From contig NZ_BCUF01000005.1 of assembly GCF_001591145.1 (NCBI RefSeq), positions 100,372-164,371 on the forward strand: DNA of 64,000 nt, in the 5' to 3' direction. The position numbers were made by a program, and so were the translations under genes. The notes under the pieces were generated by a model. The model was not told the DNA's origin. It did no database searches and worked only from the letters and a program-made list of their open reading frames with translations. Source of the DNA: Vibrio harveyi NBRC 15634 = ATCC 14126 = KCTC 12724. GTDB lineage: Bacteria > Pseudomonadota > Gammaproteobacteria > Enterobacterales > Vibrionaceae. Of the stretch, positions 1 to 8,733 are shown piece after piece. Numbering within the stretch: position 1 is the first letter of the stretch; each line of letters begins with the position of its first letter.

Positions 1-427
1 CAAAAGCGAGGGTCTCTTCGCCATCAAGGATTGCTTGTAGTGGGAACCACTTTAGATGACATTCTGGAACGCCAGCGTTGTCGATTTGCTCTTTGTTGTT
101 ACGGTCAACCAAGGCGTAGTGAGTGATGTTCAGACTCCAATCTTCAGGATCGCGTTTTGGGTCGCCATCGACAAAGGCTTCACTAAAGTGACGAGGGTAG
201 GTATGGATTTTTTCGCGGCAGATACGGCGTCGTGCTGCTTCAAAGTTCTCGTCCGCCGGGCGTCCACCTTCGTGGGTCAAGTCTTTATCAAACACAAACC
301 CGCCGGGTAGGGCCCATACACCGTGGTACGGACGTTCCGGGTTCGAACGCTTGATCAGCAACACTTCCAACCCCTTATCGGCGCAGCCAGATAGTCTGAA
401 TGGAATAATGTCGACGGTTACGATCAT
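1..427 (-). CDS. NrtR-like Nudix-family regulator (3' end outside window)
   Basis: The gene starts at ATG 427 (AGGA about 8 nt upstream) and runs off the left edge, so only about 142 N-terminal residues are visible. They form a Nudix fold start (IKRSNPERPYHGVWALPGG, then REKIHTYPRHF). The catalytic box is degenerate: after the RE pair the EExG part is missing. Loss of catalysis with retention of the fold is typical of NrtR, where the Nudix domain senses ADP-ribose-type ligands and a C-terminal winged helix binds DNA. That second domain would lie outside the window. Divergence from pncB, a classical NrtR target, supports a role as repressor of NAD salvage. The alternative is an ordinary ADP-ribose pyrophosphatase. 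Confidence 0.7.
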   Translation of the reverse strand, partial: MIVTVDIIPFRLSGCADKGLEVLLIKRSNPERPYHGVWALPGGFVFDKDLTHEGGRPADENFEAARRRICREKIHTYPRHFSEAFVDGDPKRDPEDWSLNITHYALVDRNNKEQIDNAGVPECHLKWFPLQAILDGEETLAF

Positions 428-817
428 GATTTGGTCCTGAGAATAATTTGTAAGTAATCTAGCGCATAACAAGTAGTCAATCAATGGGTAAGTAACCGAT
501 TGTTAGAAACGTGTTCATTGTTGTCTAGCGTTCCTCTTTAAGCAAAGGTGTGCTTATCTGCTCAGGTTATCCACAATAACTGTCCGAATTTTGTGCGTAA
601 AAACCTTATAAAAATGAGTGGTTAGTAACAAAAGTTGACAAACCCTAAGTGGGTGTTTATTGTTTACGCAATTAAGTTAGTAACAACAAGTTATATACCC
701 AAGTTTGCCTTGTTGAGAACTTTCCCCCAACTTTGTCGGGAAAACAATAAGATGCGGTTTGTACCGTGCTGAGGGAATTTGGGTATAAACGAAAAAGGGC
801 GTGTAGAAGGGCTCCGA
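428..817. promoter_or_regulatory. Divergent control region between Nudix gene and pncB, with direct repeats
   Basis: This 390-bp gene-free region separates the Nudix gene from pncB. It holds two exact copies of GTTAGTAACAA at 621-631 and 676-686, 55 bp apart on the same strand. Downstream lies a roughly 95-bp segment bounded by inverted TATACCCAA / TTGGGTATA ends (694-786). The direct repeats are candidate operator half-sites for the adjacent Nudix-type regulator. This is inference; I did not verify a match to a known NrtR motif. Confidence 0.4.
693..786. repeat. TATACCCAAG-ended repeat, copy A
   Basis: The inverted ends ATATACCCAA (693-702) and TTGGGTATA (778-786) bound about 94 bp in the pncB 5' region. 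The ends match those of the elements at 41257-41535, 40461-40492 and the right window edge, but the interior differs from them. Confidence 0.45.
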
Positions 818-2128
818 ATGACCACCAATTTATTTTCGTCTCGCATCATCCAAAGTGCGTTAGATTTTGACGTATACAAAGTGAACATGATGAGTGCTGT
901 TGCAGCGCTTTATCCCGATGCGATGGTGTCTTATAAATTCATCGTGCGCAGTGAAGAAGACCTATCTGAATTGCTGCCAGAGGTGAAAGCTGAAGTACTT
1001 AAACTGCAAGATATTACCTTCTCTGCAGAAGAAATTGAGTACATGAAAGGTGTTGCGCCTTATCTAAGTCCTGAGTTTGTTGATGCACTGCATGCGTTTC
1101 GTTTTAACCCTCAACGCGATGTTTCTTTCAATACGAAAACCATGGCTGATGGCACAAGCCAATTACGTATTACCATCAATGGTCTTTGGAAAGAAACCAT
1201 TCTTTACGAAACCATCATCATGAGTATTGTGTCCGAAGTGCGTAGCCGTGCACGTTGGGCAGAGATCCCAGTCGAGCAGTTCCAATCGGTTTTAGAAGAG
1301 AAGGTTCGTCTCCTTAAAGCAGAGCTGAAACGTCGTAATATCACCAACTTTAAGTTTGCTGATATGTCGACTCGTCGTCGTTTCTCGTTCCAAGCTCAGC
1401 GATCAATGTTGCAGTATCTGAGCGAAGAGTTGCCTGACAGTCTAACTGGAACCAGTAACTACCATTTGGCGAAAGAGCTCGATCTCACGCCAATCGGTAC
1501 AGTGGCACACGAATGGTTTATGGGGCACCAAGCGCTCGTGAATGTTCGTGATTCACAAAAGGTAGCACTGCAGCGTTGGCAAAAGATGTTTAATGGCGCG
1601 TTAGGCATTGCATTAACGGACACCATTGGTATTGATGCGTTCTTAAAAGACTTTGATGAAGAACTCAGTAATGCTTATGTGGGAGTGCGTCATGATAGTG
1701 GCTGCCCTTACACATGGGGCGAAAAGATGATTATGCATTATCAATCGCTTGGCATCGATCCAATGACGAAAACCTTGGTGTTTACCGATGGTTTGAACTT
1801 CGATCAAGCGCTAGATATTTGTGAGCACTTCCAAGGTCGTGTTCAAGTGAGTTTTGGCATTGGTACGTCGCTTGCGAACGATATGGGTGATTACGTGAAC
1901 GCACAAGGTGTTGCGTACAAACCTTTGTCTATCGTTATTAAAATGGTGTCATGCAACGGCTCACCTGTTGCGAAAATCAGCGATGAGCCAGAGAAAGCGA
2001 TGTGCGAAGACATCTTCTTTTTGATGAATTTGAAGCGTCGTTTTGAGCAGCCGCTTGATCTCGATGAGTGTCGCGTACTGATCGATCGCCTAGAAAACGA
2101 AGGCGATAACTACCTTATTGACGCGTAG
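818..2128 (+). CDS. pncB: Nicotinate phosphoribosyltransferase
   Basis: 436 aa. The enzyme condenses nicotinate with PRPP (ATP-coupled) to nicotinate mononucleotide, the committed step of the Preiss-Handler NAD salvage pathway in the cytoplasm. Family sequence is visible throughout: N-terminal DFDVYKVNMM, and GTVAHEWFMGH around residue 230, which carries the histidine phosphorylated during catalysis. Later comes HDSGCPYTWGEKM, then SFGIGTSLAND near the phosphate-binding site. I chose ATG 818 because AGAAGG precedes it; a longer frame begins at TTG 779 inside a repeat end and lacks a Shine-Dalgarno. The length suits the long gamma-proteobacterial form. It is probably controlled by the divergent Nudix regulator. 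Confidence 0.95.
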   Translation: MTTNLFSSRIIQSALDFDVYKVNMMSAVAALYPDAMVSYKFIVRSEEDLSELLPEVKAEVLKLQDITFSAEEIEYMKGVAPYLSPEFVDALHAFRFNPQRDVSFNTKTMADGTSQLRITINGLWKETILYETIIMSIVSEVRSRARWAEIPVEQFQSVLEEKVRLLKAELKRRNITNFKFADMSTRRRFSFQAQRSMLQYLSEELPDSLTGTSNYHLAKELDLTPIGTVAHEWFMGHQALVNVRDSQKVALQRWQKMFNGALGIALTDTIGIDAFLKDFDEELSNAYVGVRHDSGCPYTWGEKMIMHYQSLGIDPMTKTLVFTDGLNFDQALDICEHFQGRVQVSFGIGTSLANDMGDYVNAQGVAYKPLSIVIKMVSCNGSPVAKISDEPEKAMCEDIFFLMNLKRRFEQPLDLDECRVLIDRLENEGDNYLIDA

Positions 2129-2193
2129 TCCGGTAAGAACGGTGTTTATCGGCGGTAAAGTTGAAATACTGAGAAAAGGGTGGTGCAGAATCA

Positions 2194-2376
2194 TCACTCT
2201 TTTTGACTGTCGCACACTTCGTTGTACTTGATTTCACACAGTGCGCCACACTTCGTTCGATATGGGAGTCTCTTACTGCCTGTATTCGCTCGTATTCTTT
2301 TAACAATAAGCCCTTCTAAGTTGGCACTCTTTAAGTGCTTTTCACGAACCTTCTTCCAATAGTCATCAAAAGCCAT
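2194..2376 (-). CDS. Small hypothetical protein
   Basis: 60 aa, beginning MAFDDYWKKVREKHL, in the 475-bp space between pncB and the next gene. It has a good Shine-Dalgarno (AAGGTGA, 4-5 nt before ATG 2376), an acidic-aromatic start and a basic middle. I recognise no family. The C-terminal half (two cysteines, no obvious fold) looks less protein-like, so it may be a decayed or truncated gene. An overlapping 63-codon frame at 2115-2306 has no ribosome binding site. The rest of the gap (2377-2603) is AT-rich and shows nothing else clear. Confidence 0.35.
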   Translation of the reverse strand: MAFDDYWKKVREKHLKSANLEGLIVKRIRANTGSKRLPYRTKCGALCEIKYNEVCDSQKE

Positions 2377-2603
2377 ACGTCACCTTATTGTTGTCGTTAT
2401 TTTTATAAATATGACGCCATTCTATGCAACAGAAGTTGTTTTATATTGTCAGAAAAATCCTAAAATTCGTTAAGGAAAAGGCGAATTGTTGTAAAGCTCC
2501 CGTTTCTTGATTTTTATCTTCTATGGTTTCGACAAATTAAAATCGGCAAACCGAGAAGGCGATTTGGTTATAGTACAAACAAAGGTCAACTCGGGAATGA
2601 GCG

Positions 2604-2963
2604 ATGAATTTGGTTGTGCATTTACAGAAAAAAGCGATTAACAAACACGGTTATGAGTGGGCAACGCGCCAAGCATGGAAGTGCGGAATAAAAGCGAACC
2701 TTGTTAAACGTGTAATTGGCATTTTTAAAGGGCAAATCGTCTGTGTGGTTGAAGGATGCCGCGCTGAATTGTCGACACCAATCAATAACCCTTTGCATGA
2801 TGATGAAAAGCAAGGCCGCTACGTTTTCGTGGGTGGCATCTTCTGGGAGCCAAACAACGTCATTGCTCCAGGTTTTCCTGACTTTATGTTTATGCACTTA
2901 CGCAGTCTAAGCCATCGTCATAAATATCTGACAGATGATGAGCTGTTTTTGAGTTTAGCTTAG
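2604..2963 (+). CDS. Hypothetical protein
   Basis: 119 aa, soluble, no signal peptide and no recognised domain. Two cysteines in VVEGCRAEL and a preceding WKCGIKAN are visible, with a basic N-terminal half and an acidic LTDDELFLSLA end. A GGGAA stretch precedes ATG 2604. The gene ends 18 bp before the glpM-like start on the same strand, so the two may be co-transcribed. Function unknown. Confidence 0.6.
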   Translation: MNLVVHLQKKAINKHGYEWATRQAWKCGIKANLVKRVIGIFKGQIVCVVEGCRAELSTPINNPLHDDEKQGRYVFVGGIFWEPNNVIAPGFPDFMFMHLRSLSHRHKYLTDDELFLSLA

Positions 2964-2981
2964 ACGGTTTGATAGATATTG

Positions 2982-3329
2982 ATGACCAGTCTTTTTCTCA
3001 AATCGTTACTCGGTGCGGTGGCAGTACTCGTCATTGCCATGCTCTCTAAATCAAAAAGCTTCTATATTGCAGGTTTGGTGCCTTTGTTTCCGACCTTCGC
3101 ATTGATTGCGCACTTTATTGTGGGCAGCGAGCGAGATATGGAGGCACTGCGTCAAACCGCACTGTTCGGTATCTACTCTCTAATACCTTATGCGGCGTAT
3201 CTGATCTCTGTCTTTTACTTTAGCTACCGCTTGAGCTTGGTGGGTACACTGACAGCCGCGACGCTGGTTTGGGTCATGTTCGCATCGATTTTGCTCGCCT
3301 TTTGGACTCGATGGACGGTGGTTGCTTAA
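2982..3329 (+). CDS. glpM: GlpM family inner-membrane protein
   Basis: 115 aa, with four predicted hydrophobic segments. The stretches SKSKSFYIAGL and PLFPTFALIAHFIVGSER closely match the GlpM family (SKTKNYYIAGLIPLFPTFALIAHYIV in the enterobacterial protein, from memory). GlpM is a small inner-membrane protein of uncertain biochemical role, linked in Pseudomonas to alginate production. I start at ATG 2982 rather than the TTG immediately upstream. It follows the unknown gene at 2604 by 18 bp. Confidence 0.85.
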   Translation: MTSLFLKSLLGAVAVLVIAMLSKSKSFYIAGLVPLFPTFALIAHFIVGSERDMEALRQTALFGIYSLIPYAAYLISVFYFSYRLSLVGTLTAATLVWVMFASILLAFWTRWTVVA

Positions 3330-3549
3330 AGTTTGCTCAATCTGACTTAGTAGTTGCTGGGCGATTCATAGTCAGCATTGATGTGATCTGGCTCCGATTG
3401 ACCTTTTCAAGATTACCTCCTGACATTCCGTTTATAAAACGCCGTTTTTTAACCTGCTAATGACCTCGGGCTTGTTTTTACCTGATGTGAATTCCAGTTC
3501 ACGATTTACTATACCGCCAATCAAAGATAACTGTACTGGGAAGTAATCC

Positions 3550-4068
3550 ATGAATATGAAATCTATCGCAATCGCGACGGCAGTGGTTGCTGTACTGGCA
3601 GGCTGTAAAGACAAAACGCCACCTGCACCAACTGAAGCAAACATTACGCTTGTTGAAGCGGTAACTGAAACCGTGAAGAACCCACATCAAGTGTGTAAAG
3701 ATGTTGTAGTGACGCACCAAGTTGCACCTAAAGACAACAACAAGATCCTTGGCACGGTTGGCGGTGCGGCGGCGGGTGCTGCACTAGGTAACCAAATCGG
3801 TGGTGGTTCAGGCAAAGTGATTGCAACGGCGGCAGGAACCATCGCCGGTGCAATGGCGGGGCGTGAAATTCAAGACAATGTGCAGAAGGGCGATGTTGTG
3901 ACTTCAACAGAGAAACAATGTCACACTGAATACACCACTTCAGAAAAAGTAGTAGGTTACGATGTCACTTATGAAGTTGCAGGTGCACCAACGACTGTGC
4001 GCATGAAGAGCAAACCTGCAGGCAAAACTTTCCCAATTCAAGATGGTAAAGTGGTTCTACCGCAATAA
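3550..4068 (+). CDS. Glycine-zipper (17 kDa antigen-like) outer-membrane lipoprotein
   Basis: 172 aa. The signal peptide ends in a lipobox, LAGC with Cys19 as the lipidated residue. Residues about 67-105 form a glycine-zipper double segment (GTVGGAAAGAALGNQIGGGSG, then AAGTIAGAMAGREI), the hallmark of the SlyB/Rickettsia 17 kDa surface antigen family. Two cysteines flank this region (HQVCKD, KQCHTE) and may form a disulphide. Known homologues are outer-membrane lipoproteins thought to help envelope integrity. GGGAAG precedes ATG 3550, and a strong terminator follows. The 220-bp region upstream holds an imperfect GTGAA/TTCAC inverted repeat at 3487-3502. Confidence 0.85.
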   Translation: MNMKSIAIATAVVAVLAGCKDKTPPAPTEANITLVEAVTETVKNPHQVCKDVVVTHQVAPKDNNKILGTVGGAAAGAALGNQIGGGSGKVIATAAGTIAGAMAGREIQDNVQKGDVVTSTEKQCHTEYTTSEKVVGYDVTYEVAGAPTTVRMKSKPAGKTFPIQDGKVVLPQ

Positions 4069-4090
4069 TCGCCAACTAGATTGAATACAT

Positions 4091-4126
4091 AAGCCCATTT
4101 GTTCATTGAACTTAAGGGCTTTTTTC
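4091..4126 (+). terminator. Rho-independent terminator
   Basis: AAGCCC ... GGGCTT stem with an inner GTTC/GAAC stem, followed by a T run, directly after the glycine-zipper lipoprotein gene. Confidence 0.8.
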
Positions 4127-4149
4127 GTTTTAGAAGATAGTGGTGAATA

Positions 4150-5241
4150 CTACTTGTCTGCGAAATAGTCGACCAACGTTTTACGCCACTTTCGTGATTC
4201 ACGGATTTGTAACAGCGCGCGGTTAATCTCTTCCTCATAACGGTTGTTCTCTGTGATGATGAAGCCGTAGTTCTGTTTTTCTAGTTGGTACGGCAACACT
4301 TCTAAATCCTCAAATTGCCCAGATAGTCTGCTGCTGCCAATCATGTATTTGAGCACAACATCATCCGCGACAATCGCCTCGACTTCACCTTTGTCTAAGG
4401 CAGTTAAAAGCGCCGTCATGTCTGCATAGTCTTTGTGGCGAATGCCAAAGCTAGTGAGTAACAAGGAAGAGGTGGTGGCCGTTTTGGTACCGACTTCAAC
4501 ATTGGCAAGATCATTGATACCTTTGATTTGTGAATAACCTTGGCTAAGGGTGAGTTTGCTAGCCAAAACTGCAGTAATACTGGCGATAAAAAGCATGCTG
4601 AAAACACCAATGAATACCGTCACAATTCGCCCAGTTAAGCTTTTAAATTCAAAGTAGTTAAACGGTCCTCGGGTAATAAACAGCAAGCCAAGAATAAAGC
4701 TTTCAACCCAGCGACCGCTTCTGTTTTTCATTGAATATAGCTTTTCGTTTTTCCCTTCTTCTAACGCATAGAAAAATGCTCCGACTAAGCCAGCTACCAA
4801 TATGATGGCACCAACGATGAGCCACAAAGCCGGGTTTAAAAAGATAGATTGCAAGGTATGCAGATAGCCTTGGTTTTTTACCGCAATCGCGAGATGGGTT
4901 TCGTAGAAAGAATGAGAAAAATCAGCGAACAGTTCGCGTTCTGGAGTTATAGAAATACATGAAACACCTATATCTATTTGTTCTGTTTCTATCGCGTTGA
5001 GTAGATCGTCTAAAGGTTGGTTTTCAAAACGAAACTCGACGCTCATTTCTTTGGCAATTTGCTCCCATAATTCAATGCTGAGACCGTTCAAATCACTGTC
5101 AACAGAACCAATAACAAAAGGAGGACATGGGTAAGTCCCGACCTTAAGCGGAGAAGCGTTAGAGGAACTAGTCAGTAAAGAAAGAAGCAAAAATGTTGTA
5201 ATTACAAGGAATTGAAGTGTCGTTTTCAAACCAATTTGCAT
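4150..5241 (-). CDS. Prokaryotic ionotropic glutamate receptor-type channel
   Basis: 363 aa. Signal peptide (about 1-29), then a periplasmic amino-acid-binding lobe. Next come a membrane helix (138-158), a pore-loop region (178-198), a second helix (205-228) and the second half of the binding domain. This S1-pore-S2 order defines GluR0-like ligand-gated channels. Arg102 in ITPERELFADFS is where amino-acid binders and iGluRs contact the ligand carboxylate. The pore loop (FITRGPFNYFEF) lacks the TVGYG potassium filter, while SITAVLA (221-227) resembles the SYTANLA motif of animal receptors. I chose ATG 5241 because GAGGG sits 8 nt upstream; the longer frame to 5409 lacks a signal peptide at its start. 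The ligand is unknown. Confidence 0.8.
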   Translation of the reverse strand: MQIGLKTTLQFLVITTFLLLSLLTSSSNASPLKVGTYPCPPFVIGSVDSDLNGLSIELWEQIAKEMSVEFRFENQPLDDLLNAIETEQIDIGVSCISITPERELFADFSHSFYETHLAIAVKNQGYLHTLQSIFLNPALWLIVGAIILVAGLVGAFFYALEEGKNEKLYSMKNRSGRWVESFILGLLFITRGPFNYFEFKSLTGRIVTVFIGVFSMLFIASITAVLASKLTLSQGYSQIKGINDLANVEVGTKTATTSSLLLTSFGIRHKDYADMTALLTALDKGEVEAIVADDVVLKYMIGSSRLSGQFEDLEVLPYQLEKQNYGFIITENNRYEEEINRALLQIRESRKWRKTLVDYFADK

Positions 5242-5536
5242 GCGCAGACCCTCAAAAAAGTGGCAGCGCTGAATTGAATCAAGAGCGATTTCTTGCACAA
5301 AAAAGCCCGAGTGTTGAGAGTTTCCGAGAGGTAATGATGAATTCAATGCTGCCTTAATTTTGTTATTTACTGTTTTAACTATAGCAGGCAACGCTTCATT
5401 GAATTTCAAGTTCGATGACGTTAACAGCGAGACGAGCGTTGGGAGAGTCTGTAAGCGTATGTAAGCATCGATAGAAGAGGCTGTTTTTTTGTTTAAAATT
5501 TGTCTCTTTATTGAATGATGTTTTATTGGAGTAGTG

Positions 5537-6196
5537 ATGAAGAAACAAACATTGACGATGATTATTTTGATTGCGTTGACAGGCTGTGGTATCGAAGGAC
5601 AAAGCCATTCTTCTACTCCAGCTAATGCACCTAATTTGTTTGTATCACAATGTGGAGATCAACTGTTTCCAGATGAACCTAGTCTGTCCTTTGCAGTTAA
5701 GGGGGATGTGGCAGAATTACAAGGGGTCATTTGTAAAGGGTCACCTGCTGCATTTGAACGTATGATGAAAAAGCACCCAGAGATTAAACTACTTAAGTTT
5801 ATTAGTATTGATGGCTCTGCTGATGATGATGCAAACCTAGAGCTCGCTTACCAAGTACGTGCAAGCCAATTAGATTCTTACATTGCTGCTGATGGAGAAA
5901 TAGCCTCTGGTGGTACAGATTTGTTTGTAGCTGGCGTGAATAGAACGATAGAAAGTGGGGCGACGATCGGAGTGCATTCTTGGGGAGCTGGGGATGACAT
6001 TGCCACAGACTTTCCTGTTGGTCACGAATATCATCAGCCATACATTGATTACTACAGAAAAATGGGATTACCCGACCCAGAAGGCTTTTACTACTTCACT
6101 ATAAACGCAGCATCGGCTGACAATATCTACAATATGAATGAGCGAGAAATCACGCTGTACGGGCTAGGTAAGATCACCTCTTCTACAAGTAATTAA
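5537..6196 (+). CDS. ClpP-like (COG3904-type) lipoprotein
   Basis: 219 aa. The lipobox LTGC places the lipidated cysteine at residue 17. The rest resembles periplasmic ClpP/crotonase-fold proteins: a strand-loop IKLLKFISIDGSADDD, then SYIAADGEIASGGTDLFVAG with a serine at the usual nucleophile place. After it comes RTIESGATIGVHSWGAG, whose histidine matches the ClpP catalytic His position. It could be a membrane-anchored serine peptidase; the substrate is unknown and activity unproven. GGAG precedes ATG 5537. It is transcribed divergently from the receptor-channel gene across about 295 bp with no recognised site, and shares a terminator with the convergent DMT gene. Confidence 0.65.
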   Translation: MKKQTLTMIILIALTGCGIEGQSHSSTPANAPNLFVSQCGDQLFPDEPSLSFAVKGDVAELQGVICKGSPAAFERMMKKHPEIKLLKFISIDGSADDDANLELAYQVRASQLDSYIAADGEIASGGTDLFVAGVNRTIESGATIGVHSWGAGDDIATDFPVGHEYHQPYIDYYRKMGLPDPEGFYYFTINAASADNIYNMNEREITLYGLGKITSSTSN

Positions 6197-6282
6197 GGGC
6201 AACGACAATTCGGGTGTTGTGTTGATGTCTGCGCATAGAGTGAGTTTCAGAAGCGAGCATGAATATCGGATACTAAAATACA

Positions 6283-6313
6283 AAAGCCGAGCGATGAACG
6301 CTCGGCTTTTTAA
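6283..6313. terminator. Bidirectional terminator
   Basis: AAAAGCCGAGC-GATGAAC-GCTCGGCTTTT hairpin between convergent genes, with A and T runs on both sides. Confidence 0.85.
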
Positions 6314-6317
6314 ATAC

Positions 6318-7223
6318 TTACGCTGCAGGGGCTCGGTGATGTTGCTCTTCTGCGAGTTTGGCGGCTTGTGCTTGCTTTTGTTTGCGGCGTTCTCGTTTTG
6401 ATAGCCAAATCAGAGGCACGACAATCATTACTGTACCAATTGCCATAAAAATATCTGGCACTTCACCGAACCAAATCAAACCAACGATCACGGCACCAAT
6501 CAAGCCGCTGTATTCTGCGCTAGCAATTTTGTTGCTATCGATAGAGCGATAAGCCAACACGCAGGTTGCTGCATAAATCATGATGAATAAGCTTGAACCT
6601 GCTGCTACAGGGAATGAGCTCCAATCCCATGCTTCGCCCTCGATAAACACCAACAAGAGTGATACAGGCATACCGGCTAGATTCGTCATCAAAAGTGTGT
6701 GTGGTACGGATTGGTTCTTCGGTAACTTCCGAATTAGCAGGTTGTTGATCGCCAAAGTGACTGCGACAACCAATGCCGATAGCGCCGCCCAATCAATCTG
6801 ATCAGGGCGAATAATCACAAGTACACCTGCAAATCCCATCACTGCTGCCGCAATAGATTGTGCAGAAAGCTTCTCTCCAAAGAAGATGGCTGCCAGTGGC
6901 AACATGATTAAAGGTGCGGCATAGAAGATCGCATTCGCGGTCGCGAGTGGCATTGATGAGATGGCAAACACCATAAAAATCGCACCAGTTAACCAAACGT
7001 GCGCACGAACCGCATGCCATTTAAAGCCTTCCATTAATGGGGCATGTTTAGTGAGTAGGTACACGGGTAATAACATCATCACAGCTGACAATTGTCGGTA
7101 AAACACAAACTGAAAAACCGGCACCTCATTACCGACGCTTTTGATCAAAGCGTCTGAGAGCACCGCAATTAGGTTGCCAACAATTAATAGCAGCATGGCT
7201 GCGCCGACAGATGTGACTTTCAC
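6318..7223 (-). CDS. DMT superfamily (EamA) transporter
   Basis: 301 aa with ten hydrophobic segments and two EamA repeats. The first repeat contains VFQFVFYRQLSAVMMLLP, and each half ends with a GE-containing loop (FFGEKLSAQ, WFGEVPD). Such proteins usually export metabolites or amino acids across the inner membrane; the substrate cannot be read from sequence. I place the start at GTG 7223 because a strong GGAGAGG lies 6 nt upstream; a longer TTG-started frame begins at 7250. The C-terminus is a charged tail (KRERRKQKQAQ). It diverges from a LysR gene that probably regulates it. Confidence 0.85.
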   Translation of the reverse strand: MKVTSVGAAMLLLIVGNLIAVLSDALIKSVGNEVPVFQFVFYRQLSAVMMLLPVYLLTKHAPLMEGFKWHAVRAHVWLTGAIFMVFAISSMPLATANAIFYAAPLIMLPLAAIFFGEKLSAQSIAAAVMGFAGVLVIIRPDQIDWAALSALVVAVTLAINNLLIRKLPKNQSVPHTLLMTNLAGMPVSLLLVFIEGEAWDWSSFPVAAGSSLFIMIYAATCVLAYRSIDSNKIASAEYSGLIGAVIVGLIWFGEVPDIFMAIGTVMIVVPLIWLSKRERRKQKQAQAAKLAEEQHHRAPAA

Positions 7224-7317
7224 GTTATTCCTCTCCTCATTCTTTGCCAAAGAGTAGGTGATGTCATAGGATGAAGTGAAATGATATTTATTAGTTTAAG
7301 TATGAGATTTTTAGATA

Positions 7318-8202
7318 ATGAAATTGCCACCTCTTAGAGCGGTCCACTGTTTTGAATCCGTTGCTCGTAATTTGAGCTTTTCCCTTGCAGCAGAGGAGCT
7401 CAACGTGACGCAAAGTGCGGTGAGTCATCAGATTCGTATATTAGAAGACTACCTTGGTGAAGCCCTGTTCATTCGTCAGGGGCGTAAGTTATCGCTCTCG
7501 GATACTGGCTTTCGTTATCTTGAAGATATCAGTCCTGCTATTAGTGCCATTGCGATGGCGAGTCAAAAAGTGCGTGAAGGCGAAAAGGGCAGTCTACGCT
7601 TGGCAATTTACAGCTCGCTGGCGGTGAAATGGTTAATCCCACGATTGGCGGACTTCAAGCGTCAGCATCCGGAAATTGATCTTACGCTCAACATGGTTGC
7701 AGGAGATCCAGAACAAACCGACAGCGTTGGTGACTGTTTTATCACAGTGCAGAAGCCTAAGCGTAATTACGTGGCTGTGCGTTTATATGATGAGACTTTG
7801 TATCCGGTATGTAGCCTCAATATCTGGAAAGAAATTCAAGACCAACCAATGCCGAATGCACTCTGGCACTATCCGATCCTTTCGACCGACTCTATCTATC
7901 GTGAGCGCGGTAAAGATTGGTCAGAGTGGTGCAAAGCCGGTGGGTTTGAGTTGCCAAAAGATATTGATATGCAGCACTTCAGTCACATGCTGCTGGCTAT
8001 CGAAGCTGCTCGCTATGACCAAGGCATTACGTTTGCCAATGACTTTATGTTGAATGAACGGGATAAGGCTCAAGACTTGGTTTATATCCCCTCTCACGGC
8101 TTAGAAACTGGGGATAGCTTTTACTTTGTACATAAGAAGAATCGTGCTCGTCAGCCTGAAATCATCAAGTTGACTAACTGGCTTAAACAGCAGTGCTTAT
8201 AG
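7318..8202 (+). CDS. LysR family regulator (GcvA-like)
   Basis: 294 aa. The N-terminal winged HTH (about 1-60) has FSLAAEELNVTQSAVSHQI as recognition segment, and residues about 90-290 form the effector-binding domain. The start MKLPPLRAVHCFESVAR is the GcvA/AmpR-like pattern. It is transcribed divergently from the DMT transporter with only 94 bp between starts, the usual arrangement for LysR control of an adjacent gene. The effector is unknown. Confidence 0.85.
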   Translation: MKLPPLRAVHCFESVARNLSFSLAAEELNVTQSAVSHQIRILEDYLGEALFIRQGRKLSLSDTGFRYLEDISPAISAIAMASQKVREGEKGSLRLAIYSSLAVKWLIPRLADFKRQHPEIDLTLNMVAGDPEQTDSVGDCFITVQKPKRNYVAVRLYDETLYPVCSLNIWKEIQDQPMPNALWHYPILSTDSIYRERGKDWSEWCKAGGFELPKDIDMQHFSHMLLAIEAARYDQGITFANDFMLNERDKAQDLVYIPSHGLETGDSFYFVHKKNRARQPEIIKLTNWLKQQCL

Positions 8203-8278
8203 CGCAGATTGTGTGATTGCTTCGTGGTATTCCTTGTGATGCTAGACTTAATTTAGGCAGGTCAGTTGGGAGAGTATC

Positions 8279-8665
8279 ATGAGCTACGCGCACATTTTGG
8301 TGGCAGTTGATTTATCAGATTCGAGTCGAGTAGTGATCGACAAAGCTATTGCGATGGCAAGAGATGCAAACAGTAAGGTGTCTTTTGTTTTTGTTGATCA
8401 CGATAGGGTCGCGCTGGAATCGAAGGACGAGCAAAAGCTAATGCAAGAACTTGATGCTTTAGCTAAGCAGAGTGATTATCCAATTAGCGAGTCCATGGTG
8501 GTGGTGGGGGATCTACATATTAAGTTGGCTGGTATAGCGAAGGAAAATGACATCGATTTGGTGGTGTGTGGTCACCATCATAAGTTTATGAGCCGCTTGT
8601 TCTCTTCTATTCCCAAGCTCGCCAATGCTATTGAGGCAGACTTGCTCGTCGTATATTTGGACTGA
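8279..8665 (+). CDS. Universal stress protein UspA family
   Basis: 128 aa, one Usp domain. It starts YAHILVAVDLSDSS and ends with DIDLVVCGHHHKFMSRLF and ADLLVVYLD. The usual ATP-binding G-x2-G-x9-G(S/T) signature is not intact: GHHH stands where GxxG is expected. That suggests the UspA-like, non-ATP-binding subgroup. GGGAGA precedes ATG 8279. It is a single gene, ending in a terminator. Confidence 0.85.
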   Translation: MSYAHILVAVDLSDSSRVVIDKAIAMARDANSKVSFVFVDHDRVALESKDEQKLMQELDALAKQSDYPISESMVVVGDLHIKLAGIAKENDIDLVVCGHHHKFMSRLFSSIPKLANAIEADLLVVYLD

Positions 8666-8689
8666 GCCCTCACTCAAGATTACAAAGTA

Positions 8690-8718
8690 AAAGGGAGGCT
8701 TTGCTAAGCCTCCCTTTA
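8690..8718. terminator. Bidirectional terminator
   Basis: AAAGGGAGGCTTTGCTAAGCCTCCCTTTA hairpin between the convergent usp and nucleosidase genes. Confidence 0.85.
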
Positions 8719-8733
8719 TGATTCTAAAAGCGA

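Noticed and set aside
2115..2306. 63-codon minus-strand ORF after pncB
   Set aside because: No Shine-Dalgarno and it overlaps a better-supported small frame in another phase.
5242..5409. Longer N-terminus for the receptor-channel protein
   Set aside because: It would bury the signal peptide about 56 residues in; GAGGG before ATG 5241 supports the short form.
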